Assembly (NCBI GenBank): GCA_041737175.1
Contig: JBGSSF010000022.1
Coordinates: 1 to 64,000 of the forward strand
Source: UBA5072 sp041737175
Lineage (GTDB): Bacteria; Bacteroidota; Bacteroidia; Bacteroidales; UBA10428
DNA: 64,000 nucleotides
Direction: 5' to 3'
The notes beneath the pieces are model-generated. The model made no database searches, had not been told where the DNA came from, and saw nothing but the letters and a program-made list of their open reading frames with translations. This document shows, in pieces, positions 1-7,466 of the stretch (its first letter is position 1; every line of letters starts with the position of its first letter). A program made the position numbers and the translations under genes.

Positions 1-94
1 CGAGTTCTTTAACTTTACTTTTTTTAAAATCTTCGCTGAAACGACGATTAAAGAGAACTCGCTGATTTTGATCTAAAATTCCTACTTTTGACAT
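1..94 (-). CDS. N-terminus of a possible IS-type HTH transposase (partial)
   Basis: An open frame starts with ATG at 94 and runs off the left edge, giving 31 residues. The segment around residues 17-31 (RRFSEDFKKSKVKEL) resembles the first helix of IS3/IS911-type OrfA proteins, which commonly begin with a basic (R/K)xFSExFK motif ahead of a helix-turn-helix. Only the start is visible, so the family call rests on this motif alone. A short palindrome-rich spacer separates it from the EamA genes. It could also be a chromosomal HTH regulator. Confidence 0.4.
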   Translation of the reverse strand, partial: MSKVGILDQNQRVLFNRRFSEDFKKSKVKEL

Positions 95-137
95 AATGTT
101 AACCGTTTTTTTGGTCAACATATTTCAGGCATCGACA

Positions 138-222
138 AGTGATGAGTAAAAAGCGCGAATGGGTATAGGGCATGCTCACTACCCAATGCCCAAATCCCGC
201 TCATCACTCATTACTCGTTACT
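138..222. repeat. Dispersed intergenic element with heptamer words and inverted arms
   Basis: The left edge has AGTGATG and AGTAAAA heptamers (138-151). The right edge has CATCACT, CATTACT, CGTTACT (202-222), so the ends are complementary. The middle contains CCCAATGCCCAAATCCCGC. The reverse complement of this core and its right arm matches the element at 25081-25222, so this is a second, inverted copy of the same dispersed repeat. It fills the space between the partial transposase frame and the EamA gene. Confidence 0.6.
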
Positions 223-226
223 GTTC

Positions 227-1099
227 TTACTGTTCATCCTCGGCGTTAACCCTCTTATGCAAAGCACTAACCCCGACAATCGATCCTATAATCAGAAGCC
301 CTCCCAAAATGATATGAAGCGAAAGGGCTTCTGCAAAGAAAATGAATCCGAGGAGTGCGGCAAATACAATCCTGGATGACGAAACCATTGACCCCGCCTT
401 GGCACTCACATTCTTGTATCCCATAGTCAGCATAACCTGACCTGCGATACCCAGGATACCACTTCCCAGCAGAAAGGGAAGTTCCTGTGGCCGGGGCATA
501 ACAAATACGGGGACCATCATGACAACATTAATGATTGTACCGATGGCCATCAGGTAAAAAACAATCAATACGGTAGAATCATATTCCCGGGCAACCGAAA
601 GCGTTATAATGGCAAAGGCAGCAAAAATGCCGGATGATAAACCAATGATATCTCCTAAGTTGATATGGGAGAAATCCGGGAAGATAACCAGATAAATACC
701 TGTCATGGCGAAAATCAAAAACAGGAATGAAAGTTTATTCATCTTTTCAAGCCTGAAAAGGGGAGCGACAAGAAAGATGAAAACCGGATAGGTCATGTTC
801 AGCATATTGGCATTGGTTACGGAACTGTGTTCCACAGCGTAAAAAAATGTAACCAGCGCCGAAAAGCTGAGTATAGCGCGTGCAAATACCAGACCGGGTT
901 TTTTGGGCCTGAAGGAAGTACGGGTTCTCAACATGTATAGGGCAGCAACCACAACACCCAACGATACTCTGAAAAAGGTGATTTCAATGGACGGGATGTC
1001 CGAACTGTTGGTGACAAATTTGGCAAATACCGTCGCTGATGCGAAACAGAATTCTGCAATCACCAGTAATACAAGTCCGTTATTTATTAATTTCTTCAT
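227..1099 (-). CDS. EamA/DMT-family membrane transporter
   Basis: This 290-residue protein is almost entirely hydrophobic. It has about ten membrane segments arranged as two repeats of five, which is the drug/metabolite transporter (EamA) plan. The substrate cannot be read from sequence; family members export amino acids, metabolites or drugs, or act as permeases. The ATG at 1099 overlaps the stop of the upstream EamA gene by 4 bp, so the two are translationally coupled. They may form a heteromeric exporter or be a tandem duplication that has diverged. The tail after the last helix is short and charged (residues about 280-290). Confidence 0.85.
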   Translation of the reverse strand: MKKLINNGLVLLVIAEFCFASATVFAKFVTNSSDIPSIEITFFRVSLGVVVAALYMLRTRTSFRPKKPGLVFARAILSFSALVTFFYAVEHSSVTNANMLNMTYPVFIFLVAPLFRLEKMNKLSFLFLIFAMTGIYLVIFPDFSHINLGDIIGLSSGIFAAFAIITLSVAREYDSTVLIVFYLMAIGTIINVVMMVPVFVMPRPQELPFLLGSGILGIAGQVMLTMGYKNVSAKAGSMVSSSRIVFAALLGFIFFAEALSLHIILGGLLIIGSIVGVSALHKRVNAEDEQ

Positions 1100-1998
1100 A
1101 ATAAACTGCCTGTAACGACCAACGCTACTCCCAGTAAAATTCCTGCCAGTACAATCCCTCTTTTTCTCAGGCTGGTTTCCTTGAAATAAAAGGCACCGGC
1201 TGCAAAGACAAGCACGGCTGAGGCTCTTCGGATAATGATCAGTACAGAGACCAGGGAATGATCATAAGACAAAGCCTTAAAATAAAAGTAATCAGCAATT
1301 ACTAAAGCCAGTCCGATAAGTAAAATGGACCATCGCCATTGAAACACCGCGGTATTCTTATAGGAAGGGTACCAAACCGTCAATAGAATCACAAGGAATA
1401 TCAAAGCCGTGTAAACTGAAAACCAGGCTTGCATGGCAATTCTATCATATTGTCTGACAAGATATTTATCCAGTAACGCACTGGCGCTGTTGAACAGAAT
1501 GCTCAGAAAGGCGAAGAAGATCCACCTGTTGTCATTTTTCGCTATGCCGCGTATATTACCGCCAGCAGAAAGAGCATAATAGAAACCGAGTGAAATGATT
1601 ACGCCGGTCCATTGCAGGGCATTCATTCTTTCACCGTATATGATCATTGCACCAATCATGGTCCATACCGGCCCTGAAGCATTCAGCGGGGCGAGGAGGG
1701 TGACCGGCAAGTGCTTTACCGAAAAATAACCAAATAGCCAGGCAATGGCTACAATGCACGATTTAAGTATAAACAGCGCATGGGCGCCCAAACCGGATTC
1801 GTGAATATAAATATGTTTTGCCTGCGAAAATTCGGGGTGAAAACGGGAAATCACGAGGAAAGGAATAAAGACAAGAGCACTGGCTGCAGAACTCAGAACC
1901 AAAACAGGCAGGACAGCATTGTGGTTCAGTCCGGCTTTTTTGAAGATTTCATGAAGGCCAAGGAATGCAGCAGAGAATATACCGAGTAGGATCCACAT
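1096..1998 (-). CDS. EamA/DMT-family membrane transporter, second copy
   Basis: Starting at the ATG at 1998 gives 300 residues beginning MWILLGIFSAAFLGL, a typical first helix of the EamA fold, followed by about nine more helices. The reading frame stays open upstream through the adjacent 9-bp array to an ATG at 2142, where it would encode a run of more than 30 threonines. I reject that start because the run is simply the repeat read in frame and no transporter of this type has such a leader. The stop overlaps the next gene by 4 bp. A TATACTTG element at 2009-2016 on the same strand could be its promoter. Confidence 0.83.
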   Translation of the reverse strand: MWILLGIFSAAFLGLHEIFKKAGLNHNAVLPVLVLSSAASALVFIPFLVISRFHPEFSQAKHIYIHESGLGAHALFILKSCIVAIAWLFGYFSVKHLPVTLLAPLNASGPVWTMIGAMIIYGERMNALQWTGVIISLGFYYALSAGGNIRGIAKNDNRWIFFAFLSILFNSASALLDKYLVRQYDRIAMQAWFSVYTALIFLVILLTVWYPSYKNTAVFQWRWSILLIGLALVIADYFYFKALSYDHSLVSVLIIIRRASAVLVFAAGAFYFKETSLRKRGIVLAGILLGVALVVTGSLL

Positions 1999-2008
1999 AA
2001 ATCGGGGA

Positions 2009-2016
2009 CAAGTATA
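2009..2016 (-). promoter_or_regulatory. Possible -7 element for the EamA pair
   Basis: Read on the minus strand this is TATACTTG, one mismatch from the Bacteroidota -7 consensus TAnnTTTG, and it ends 10 nt before the ATG at 1998. The matching -33 region would fall inside the first units of the 9-bp array, where no TTG occurs on this strand. Weak call. Confidence 0.25.
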
Positions 2017-2030
2017 GTGAATTTTTAGAA

Positions 2031-2129
2031 TTGTTGTGGTTGTTGTGGTTGTTGTGGTTGTTGTGGTTGTTGTGGTTGTTGTGGTTGTTGTGGTTGTTGT
2101 GGTTGTTGTGGTTGTTGTGGTTGTTGTGA
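2031..2129 (+). repeat. 9-bp tandem array, TTGTTGTGG x 11
   Basis: Eleven head-to-tail copies of TTGTTGTGG, perfect except for the last unit (final G to A). The period is a multiple of three, so every frame through it stays open (poly-Val on +, poly-Thr on -). It lies between the divergent EamA and Hdr operons. A second array with nearly complementary units follows 15 bp later. Confidence 0.95.
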
Positions 2130-2144
2130 TTGCTATTTTCATAA

Positions 2145-2216
2145 ACTATCACAACTATCACAACTATCACAACTATCACAACTATCACAACTATCACAAC
2201 TATCACAACCATCATA
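2145..2216 (+). repeat. 9-bp tandem array, ACTATCACA x 8
   Basis: Seven perfect copies of ACTATCACA followed by one degenerate copy (ACCATCATA). In + strand RNA each unit can pair with a unit of the preceding array: UGGUUGUUG against CAACUAUCA gives seven Watson-Crick pairs, one G-U pair and one U-U mismatch. On the minus strand the G-U becomes an A-C clash, so pairing favours + strand transcripts. Confidence 0.93.
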
Positions 2217-2321
2217 ACTAATAATATATGATCTTAATATCCAAATATATAATTTAATTTGGGTACAAATACCTATTCTCTTTTAGTAAAACATCCCATG
2301 GCTTTAAATAAGGCGTATTTC

Positions 2322-2329
2322 TACATTTG
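2322..2329 (+). promoter_or_regulatory. Possible -7 element of the Hdr-like operon
   Basis: TACATTTG matches TAnnTTTG exactly and ends 19 nt before the ATG at 2349. No clear TTG is seen at the usual distance upstream. If used, transcription would start near 2336 and exclude the in-frame ATG at 2298, which supports the 2349 (or 2340) start. Confidence 0.35.
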
Positions 2330-2348
2330 TGATGTTCAGATGCGCGCT

Positions 2349-3071
2349 ATGGAGATAAATTATTACGAGGAACTGAGATCTGATGTGAGGTTTGTTGAGG
2401 GCCTCACCGGATGCCTCCACTGTGGCACATGTACCGCTATTTGTCCCGCTGCGGAGTTTTACAATTATGATCCCCGCATTATTGCTGAAACTGTTCAAAC
2501 AAGGGATAATAAACAGATCCATGAGTTGTTAACCGGCAATATGATCTGGTACTGCGGAGAATGTATGTCATGCAAAACCCGTTGTCCCCGCAGCAATGCT
2601 CCCGGACTCCTCATCATGGCGCTCAGGGCGCTAAGTGTGAGGACAGGCTTGTTCGTAGAATCGGAAAAAGGCAGGCAGCAACTGGTTCTTAAGCGCACCA
2701 TGGGTGAATGGATTTTAAAATATGGGTATTGCCTTTACCGCGAGGAAATGTCGATAGAGGATCACCCGGAGCAAGGTCCGACCTGGGAATGGCAGAATAA
2801 GAATCTTGAAAAGCTCTTTGAAAGGTTTGGAGTCAAATACAAGGGAGACGAGCCCGGTCCGCTGCGGAAAATTCCACAGGAAGCACTTGACGAGGTGAAA
2901 AGAATATTCGACGTGACAGGAGCTTCCGATCTTTTCAACTTTATAGAGGAACAATCAGCTGAAAAAGCTGAAGAAATGGGCCTTCAGTTTGATAAAACCC
3001 TGAACTGCGGCTATGTAAACCAAATATACAATCTTGACAGCGGTATCCATACAAAGGATCAGACGATATGA
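2349..3071 (+). CDS. HdrC-like 4Fe-4S dicluster protein
   Basis: From the ATG at 2349 the product is 240 residues. Two ferredoxin-type cluster motifs are visible: Cys22, 25, 28, 32 and Cys69, 72, 75, 79, each ending in Cys-Pro. This is the layout of heterodisulfide reductase subunit C, which carries electrons between the flavoprotein HdrA and the CCG subunit HdrB. The C-terminal half is longer than a minimal HdrC and has no motif I recognise. Upstream in-frame starts exist at 2340 and 2298; I prefer 2349 because of the promoter-like TACATTTG at 2322. The stop overlaps the hdrB-like ATG by 4 bp (ATGA), so this is the first gene of a tight operon. Confidence 0.83.
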   Translation: MEINYYEELRSDVRFVEGLTGCLHCGTCTAICPAAEFYNYDPRIIAETVQTRDNKQIHELLTGNMIWYCGECMSCKTRCPRSNAPGLLIMALRALSVRTGLFVESEKGRQQLVLKRTMGEWILKYGYCLYREEMSIEDHPEQGPTWEWQNKNLEKLFERFGVKYKGDEPGPLRKIPQEALDEVKRIFDVTGASDLFNFIEEQSAEKAEEMGLQFDKTLNCGYVNQIYNLDSGIHTKDQTI

Positions 3072-4177
3072 AACTAGAAGGCAAAAGAAAACTGTGGCAG
3101 GATTATCAGAAAGAAATCGCAACGGATAAGTTTTTTTACGTACGCAGCTGTGTGCGTCAGAATTTCTTTCCGGCGGCTGAACAGACTTTTCTGAAGATCT
3201 TAAGGGAAAGCCTTGGCAAAACAGTGTTTGAGAATCCCGGTCATACAACCTGCACAGGAATCGGATATCACTGTGATGTGGTTCCTTTTAACACGACCAT
3301 GACCGTCGTTGCCCGCCAGTTTGCGCTGATGACCGAAGCCGGTTATGAAAACCTGGCTGTGTCGTGTATCACTTCCTTCGGCTTGTATACCGAGATAATT
3401 GAGACCTGGCATCATTTTCCCGAAATTGAAGAGAAAACCCGCGAATATTTGAGAAAAGCTACAGGCCGTGAATTTACGATACCCAAAAACCTGGCTCATG
3501 CCAGTGACATCCTGTATAAGCTCCGTCATGAGATAGCAGCTAATGCACCCTTCAGACTTATTAACCAGCAAACGGGTGAACCGCTGAAAGTTGTGGAACA
3601 TATCGGCTGTCATTACTCCAAGATGTTTCCGCACAAAGGAGTGGGAGGGGCTGAGTATCCTTATGTCCTGGCTGGACTGGTTGAGGCACTTGGCGGAGAA
3701 ATTATTGATTATCCTGAACGCAGACACTGCTGTGGTTTCGGATTCCGGCAATATGTTGTCAGAGCCAACAGGGGTTATTCCCTCTCGTGCAGCAAAAAGA
3801 AATTTGATTCGATGGAACCCTATAAACCCGATCTCATCATTACAAATTGCCCGGGATGTCCTTATTTTATGGATCGCTGGCAATACGTGATCAGTGAGAT
3901 GGAGGGCAAAACCTATGGTGAAAATGGCCATGGAATACCGGTGCTTACCTACGAGGAAGTGGCCGGACTTGCCCTGGGTTATGATCCCTGGGAAATTGGA
4001 CTGCAAACCCATCAGGTATCTTCGGAACCCCTGCTGATAAAAATGGGCATTCCGTTTGATCCGGAAAAGAAATATGCAGGTATACAAGGAGAATTTATCG
4101 GTAAGCCTGCAAAGCCTAATTATCTGAAAATTGATATGGACTCGCTTTCCAAACAGGAAAGCTTATTGTATATATAA
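3068..4177 (+). CDS. HdrB-like CCG-domain protein
   Basis: This 369-residue protein has the C-terminal CCG motif of HdrB: Cys181, then Cys221-Cys222, then Cys261 and Cys264 (C-x39-CC-x38-CxxC). In methanogen HdrB such motifs bind non-cubane 4Fe-4S clusters that reduce disulfides. The N-terminal counterpart is degenerate: Cys28, 62, 69 and 100 are present but no CC pair is seen, so only one such cluster is likely. It is coupled to the HdrC-like gene by a 4-bp overlap and followed by a heptamer array before the HdrA-like gene. The substrate in a non-methanogen is unknown; thiol/disulfide or purely electron-transfer roles are both possible. Confidence 0.82.
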   Translation: MKLEGKRKLWQDYQKEIATDKFFYVRSCVRQNFFPAAEQTFLKILRESLGKTVFENPGHTTCTGIGYHCDVVPFNTTMTVVARQFALMTEAGYENLAVSCITSFGLYTEIIETWHHFPEIEEKTREYLRKATGREFTIPKNLAHASDILYKLRHEIAANAPFRLINQQTGEPLKVVEHIGCHYSKMFPHKGVGGAEYPYVLAGLVEALGGEIIDYPERRHCCGFGFRQYVVRANRGYSLSCSKKKFDSMEPYKPDLIITNCPGCPYFMDRWQYVISEMEGKTYGENGHGIPVLTYEEVAGLALGYDPWEIGLQTHQVSSEPLLIKMGIPFDPEKKYAGIQGEFIGKPAKPNYLKIDMDSLSKQESLLYI

Positions 4178-4226
4178 ACACCGAACACCGAACACCGAAC
4201 ACTGAACACGGAACACCGAACACTGA
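4178..4226 (+). repeat. Heptamer array, ACACCGA x 7
   Basis: Seven consecutive 7-bp units (ACACCGA, with ACACTGA and ACACGGA variants) start at the stop codon of the HdrB-like gene and end 15 bp before the HdrA-like ATG. An eighth unit, ATACCAA, is degenerate. The array sits inside an operon, so it is presumably transcribed. A related heptamer run on the opposite strand lies at 36365-36406. Confidence 0.9.
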
Positions 4227-4241
4227 ATACCAAATTACGAG

Positions 4242-5300
4242 ATGAAGAGTATTGCAATCATAGGAGGAGGGGTAGCAGGACTGGAAGCAGCAGCTAAGCT
4301 TTCCGGCATGGGGCACGCCGTGACCATCGTTGAAAAAAGTGATCAGTTGGGGGGCAGGCTCACACAATGGCATGCCTTGTTCCCTGCCCGAAAACCCTCA
4401 GGACCATTGCTTTCAATGCTGAAAAGCCACGTAGCCGAAGGCGTGAATATTGTTTTAAATGCTTGCATAACGGGCATCGAGAAAAACGACGATGGTTTTG
4501 CCGTGAAAATTGGCAATAACAGGATGGTTACAGCCAATGCTCTGCTTCTGACCACCGGTTTTGATATTTTTGAGGCAGAAAAGAAGGAAGAATATGGCTA
4601 TGGCATATATGAGAATGCCATTACTTCAGTGGAGCTCGAACAATTATTCCAATCCGGGAAGCCCTTGCTTACATCGCAGGGAAAAAAACCGGAACGCATC
4701 GGATTCATCCATTGCGTGGGCTCACGTGATGAAAAGGCAGGTAACCTGCATTGTTCCAAGGTATGCTGTGTTACAGCCGTCAAACAGGCGATTGAAGTAA
4801 AAGAAATGCTGCCCTCCGCCGAAATATTCCTCTTTTATATGGATTTGAGAATGTTTGGCCGGCATTTCGAGGAGCTCTATAAGGAAGCCCAGTTTAAATA
4901 CGGCATTCAGTTTATACGTGCAAGACTTTCCGAGGCCTTTGAAAATCCCGACAGCTCACTGCAGATCAGGATTGAGGACACCTTATTGGCAAAGCCCCTG
5001 AAAATGAAGCTCGACATAATGGTTCTGATGGTTGGAATTCAGCCGCAGAAAAAAACCGGGAACCTGATTGATATGCTGGGCATTGAAAGAGATGCTGACG
5101 GTTTTATCATGCAGGAAGATCAATATACCGCCCCCTTTAAAACCAAAATTCCTGGTCTTTTCTGTGCCGGAGGTGTTACGGGTCCGAAAACCATTGAAGA
5201 AACACTCACCGAAGCCAGGGCAGCTGCTTCAGAAATCAATGCATTTCTGAAGTATAAGGAAAGTTACGCAGGGCATGACCAATTTGTAATGGAACTATGA
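4242..5300 (+). CDS. Short HdrA-like FAD oxidoreductase
   Basis: This 352-residue flavoprotein opens with a dinucleotide-binding motif (GGGVAGLEAA, residues 8-17). It keeps the HdrA-specific cysteine set Cys158, Cys171, Cys175-Cys176 within CVGSRDEKAGNLHCSKVCC, which in HdrA ligates an unusual 4Fe-4S cluster next to the FAD. A second FAD-contact region lies near the C-terminus (PGLFCAGGVTGPKTIEE). It lacks the N-terminal Fe-S domain and the C-terminal ferredoxin domains of full-length HdrA, which is usually about 650 residues. The ferredoxin modules appear instead as the separate 114-residue protein encoded next, whose ATG overlaps this stop by 4 bp. QmoA-like proteins have a similar core. 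Confidence 0.82.
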   Translation: MKSIAIIGGGVAGLEAAAKLSGMGHAVTIVEKSDQLGGRLTQWHALFPARKPSGPLLSMLKSHVAEGVNIVLNACITGIEKNDDGFAVKIGNNRMVTANALLLTTGFDIFEAEKKEEYGYGIYENAITSVELEQLFQSGKPLLTSQGKKPERIGFIHCVGSRDEKAGNLHCSKVCCVTAVKQAIEVKEMLPSAEIFLFYMDLRMFGRHFEELYKEAQFKYGIQFIRARLSEAFENPDSSLQIRIEDTLLAKPLKMKLDIMVLMVGIQPQKKTGNLIDMLGIERDADGFIMQEDQYTAPFKTKIPGLFCAGGVTGPKTIEETLTEARAAASEINAFLKYKESYAGHDQFVMEL

Positions 5301-5641
5301 TTGAATTCGGATATAAGATTCAAGCCGACAGGCAGATAAATTATGATTCCAACAACAGGAGGATCCTGGAATTTGTTCGCAGGAATGAACCTTCCGTTGA
5401 CTGGTGTATGAGTTGCGGCACCTGTGCTTCAGGATGCACTGCCGCCACCACTGCTGACTACAGCCTGCGTCGTTTGATAATTCTGGCACGACGTGGAATG
5501 GAGGACGATATCCTGGAAACTGTGTATCGGTGCCGTTTCTGTGGGAAGTGTTTCAATGCCTGTCCCCGTGGGGTAAATACCCGGAATGTGATTTACATGA
5601 TGCAACTTGCAGCCACCAAAATAGCAAACCATGAAATTTGA
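5297..5641 (+). CDS. HdrC-like small dicluster ferredoxin
   Basis: A 114-residue protein with two 4Fe-4S motifs, Cys37, 40, 43, 47 and Cys79, 82, 85, 89; the second ends in Cys-Pro. The spacing matches HdrC. It is shorter than the first HdrC-like protein of the operon and probably supplies the ferredoxin clusters missing from the short HdrA. Its start overlaps the HdrA-like stop by 4 bp and its 3' end overlaps the next gene by 11 bp, which indicates co-translation and a stable complex. It may link the flavoprotein to the membrane HdrE-HdrD fusion. Confidence 0.8.
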   Translation: MIEFGYKIQADRQINYDSNNRRILEFVRRNEPSVDWCMSCGTCASGCTAATTADYSLRRLIILARRGMEDDILETVYRCRFCGKCFNACPRGVNTRNVIYMMQLAATKIANHEI

Positions 5642-7466
5642 TCTGTTTGTTTTGCCGTTTACCCTGGGTCTGGTATTCCTGTTAGGTTACCTGGCAGTAA
5701 AATATTCAGTTTGGTATTTTAAACAGGATAAGACCGACCGGCAAAAAGTCAGGAAAGGCTTCCTGAGCCTAAAAATGGTCCGCGCCCTGAAGGAAATTGT
5801 CATGGAAAGTCTTCTGCACAGACGGATATTCATTAAGAACCGGCTGCTTGGATTTATGCATATGAGTCTGGCCTTTGGCTGGTTCCTTTTAATCGCAATT
5901 GGCAACCTTGAAAGCCGGGTATATCAGCCAACGGAGATGAATCCCCCTTATATCTCCATTTTCTTCAAGTTCTTTCATGCCAATCCCGGAAGTTTTCCGT
6001 TGCATCGGGTGTTTTCATTTACCATGGACCTGCTCCTTTTATTTGTGCTTGTGGGTGTGATTCTGGCTTTTACCAAACGTTTCTATTCCAAGCCTTATGG
6101 TATGAAACGAACCACAAAACTGATGCTGGGCGACAGGTTTGCACTGACATCCCTTTGGATGATATTCCCTCTTCGCCTTTTGGCTGAAAGTATAACGTCT
6201 GCTGTATACGGAGGTGGTGATTTCCTTACCGGTTCGGTAGGAAACCTGCTGGGAAGCATTTTACCGGCATCTTCGCTTTATTATCCTGCCTGGTGGGCTT
6301 ATTCACTGGCACTGGGTACCTTTTTCGTTGCCCTGCCTTTTTCAAGGTATATGCATATACCTACAGAGGTGGTGCTGATATTCTCCCGACACTTTGGACT
6401 TGATGAATCCTCGCACAGAACTCCTTTTACGGAAATCGAGATCAATTCCTGCTCACGTTGCGGCATTTGTCTGGATGCCTGTCAACTATCCTTTGCCGGT
6501 GGAATCAATACCATCCAGTCGGCTTACCAGCTCAAAGCCATCCGTTACAACCAGATTCAACCCAAAGAAACCTTTAACTGCCTGATGTGCGGCCGTTGTG
6601 AAAGCGTATGCCCCGTTGGGATTAAGATCAGCAGCATCAGGATGATCACCCGCAATGAGCTGAACGGGAGAACGCCTGATCCATCCTTCGTGCAACAACC
6701 TGTGGCTTCAGCACAGCATGCTGATGTACTTTATTTTGCAGGATGCATGACACACCAGACACCGGCTATAAAAAAGGCCATGGTATCCGTACTGAAGGAA
6801 GCCGGGGTGAATTACTGGTTTATGGATGAATCAGGAGGAATATGCTGCGGCAGACCCATGATGCTGGCAGGACATAAAGAGCAGGCGGATATCATGATCG
6901 GGAAAAACCTCAGGATCATTATGGAATCGGGTGCCAAAACGCTGGTAACCTCCTGTCCGATTTGTTATAAAGTATTTGTCAGGGATTACAACCTGAAAAT
7001 AAGGGTGATGCATCATACACAGTACCTGCTGGAATTGGCCAATCAAAAAAAGATCCGGCTTGAACCTGTTGCCGGCAGAGCTGCTTACCATGATCCTTGC
7101 GAACTTAGCCGCGACATCCGGGTATTCGATGAACCCAGGCAGCTGATCCAAAAAATGATGAAGCTTACAACCTCGGAATACGAAAAAGACAATACCTTGT
7201 GTTGTGGCAGCAGCCTGGCTAACTTCTCGGCCAGTAATGAGGTGCGGCAATCGGTGGCAAAGGATGCTTATGAGAAACTGACTTCCCGGGGAGCGCAGTA
7301 CCTCGTAACGTCTTGTCCCTTGTGCAAAAAAGCATTTGAAAAGGTATCGGATATGCCGGTGAAGGATATCGTTGAACTGGTTTCAAAATCATTGCATAAA
7401 CATCATCCTCATCCTGCTATTGCAAGCCGGAAGAGGGAACCATCTCCTGCCTTAATGCTTCATTAA
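5631..7466 (+). CDS. HdrE-HdrD-like fusion: cytochrome b plus Fe-S/CCG domains
   Basis: The 611-residue protein joins two modules. Residues about 1-250 contain about five membrane segments resembling the NarI/HdrE/DsrM cytochrome b fold, with candidate haem-ligand histidines 77, 125 and 242. Residues 274-327 hold two ferredoxin motifs (Cys274, 277, 280, 284; Cys317, 320, 323, 327). Two CCG domains follow: Cys372, 405-406, 442, 445 and Cys490, 524-525, 562, 565. This combines HdrE and HdrD, or DsrM and DsrK, in one chain and would connect the soluble Hdr-like proteins to menaquinone. The 3' end overlaps the convergent membrane-protein gene by 50 bp. The direction of electron flow is not readable from sequence. 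Confidence 0.82.
   Translation: MKFDLFVLPFTLGLVFLLGYLAVKYSVWYFKQDKTDRQKVRKGFLSLKMVRALKEIVMESLLHRRIFIKNRLLGFMHMSLAFGWFLLIAIGNLESRVYQPTEMNPPYISIFFKFFHANPGSFPLHRVFSFTMDLLLLFVLVGVILAFTKRFYSKPYGMKRTTKLMLGDRFALTSLWMIFPLRLLAESITSAVYGGGDFLTGSVGNLLGSILPASSLYYPAWWAYSLALGTFFVALPFSRYMHIPTEVVLIFSRHFGLDESSHRTPFTEIEINSCSRCGICLDACQLSFAGGINTIQSAYQLKAIRYNQIQPKETFNCLMCGRCESVCPVGIKISSIRMITRNELNGRTPDPSFVQQPVASAQHADVLYFAGCMTHQTPAIKKAMVSVLKEAGVNYWFMDESGGICCGRPMMLAGHKEQADIMIGKNLRIIMESGAKTLVTSCPICYKVFVRDYNLKIRVMHHTQYLLELANQKKIRLEPVAGRAAYHDPCELSRDIRVFDEPRQLIQKMMKLTTSEYEKDNTLCCGSSLANFSASNEVRQSVAKDAYEKLTSRGAQYLVTSCPLCKKAFEKVSDMPVKDIVELVSKSLHKHHPHPAIASRKREPSPALMLH

Noticed and set aside
1096..2142. EamA transporter with a poly-threonine N-terminal extension
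   Set aside because: The extension is the repeat array read in frame, and the transporter fold begins exactly at the ATG at 1998.
2031..2216. CRISPR array
   Set aside because: Units are contiguous 9-mers without spacers, and no cas gene is present.
2036..2221. Long frames encoding poly-Val, poly-Thr or His-Asn repeats through the 9-bp arrays
   Set aside because: The period is a multiple of three, so all frames stay open by construction; no start signal or domain supports translation.
3200..4087. 295-codon frame on the minus strand opposite the HdrB-like gene
   Set aside because: It is the antisense shadow of a gene with clear motifs; its translation has no domain-like pattern.
2349..7466. 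Classic electron-bifurcating HdrABC-MvhADG
   Set aside because: No hydrogenase or MvhD gene, and the HdrA is too short to carry the extra Fe-S domains.
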